From: JBMNQI01 sp050944055
GTDB taxonomy: Bacteria > Bacillota > Clostridia > Oscillospirales > Oscillospiraceae
Assembly (NCBI GenBank): GCA_050944055.1
Contig: JBMNQI010000025.1
Location: forward strand, 1 to 30,447
Length of the DNA: 30,447 nt
Reading direction: 5' to 3'
Positions 30,432 through 30,447 of this stretch are shown in pieces. Every line of letters starts with the position of its first letter. Within the stretch, counting starts at the first letter, position 1. The position numbers were made by a program, and so were the translations under genes. The notes beneath the pieces were generated by a model. It did not search any database. It saw only the letters and a program-made list of their open reading frames with translations, and was not told the origin of the DNA.

Positions 30432-30447
30432 ATGTCTGAACGTATTG
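30432..30447 (+). CDS. Start of a further gene, cut by the window edge
   Basis: ATG30432 with TTGGAG about 6 nt upstream and a promoter at 30358-30386. Only MSERI is visible, so the product cannot be told. Confidence 0.5.

Overview
The window looks like chromosomal DNA of an anaerobic, low-GC-lineage Gram-positive bacterium, most likely a gut-type Clostridia. Evidence is strong AGGAGG-type ribosome binding sites, frequent TTG and GTG starts, sigma-A promoters, a secreted LysM-CAP protein of the YkwD type, a DUF4474 protein, oxygen-independent Fe-S flavoenzymes, and lipoprotein-type transport. Base composition is roughly balanced in genes and AT-rich between them. No rRNA, tRNA, CRISPR array or intact transposon is visible.

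Layout. (1) 1-1345: end of a DUF35/OB-fold-like gene plus an SCP2-type thiolase, closed by a terminator. (2) 1346-4182: housekeeping and cell-surface genes: a secreted ferritin-like DUF2202 protein, a LysM-CAP protein and a MarR regulator. It carries two scars: a three-unit 20-bp repeat resembling an IS21-type end, and a decayed second copy of part of the marR gene. (3) 4183-18139: a catabolic or redox island. Three tandem SnoaL/NTF2-like proteins lead into an Old-Yellow-Enzyme/NAD(P)-reductase fusion of the BaiCD/BaiH/FadH/TMADH type. Then come two overlapping LysR genes, two further OYE fusions, an orphan family-5 substrate-binding lipoprotein, the 3' stump of a fourth OYE gene, and an AraC regulator. 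(4) 18274-20859: a metallophosphoesterase, a DUF4474 protein and an HD hydrolase on the minus strand. (5) 21031-28225: a surface-glycan locus with divergent promoters. Minus-strand genes encode an aminotransferase, a phosphoglycosyl transferase, a GT4 glycosyltransferase and a 4,6-dehydratase (bacillosamine-like route). Plus-strand genes encode UDP-glucose 6-dehydrogenase and UDP-glucuronate 4-epimerase-like enzymes. (6) 28340-30447: a small membrane protein, a cysteine-rich protein and a TetR repressor that share an operator, then a hairpin region and the start of another gene.

How it may work. The most interesting part is region 3. The combination of SnoaL-fold dehydratase/isomerase-like proteins with Fe-S OYE fusions is the enzyme logic of the bile-acid 7-dehydroxylation (bai) pathway and of reductive steroid or polyphenol metabolism in gut anaerobes. 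The paralogues here are different enough that a different cyclic substrate is likely. The DUF35-thiolase pair could belong to the same metabolism, by analogy with steroid side-chain retro-aldolases and benzylsuccinate-pathway thiolases, but it is 2.8 kb away and the link is inference. The substrate cannot be read from the sequence.
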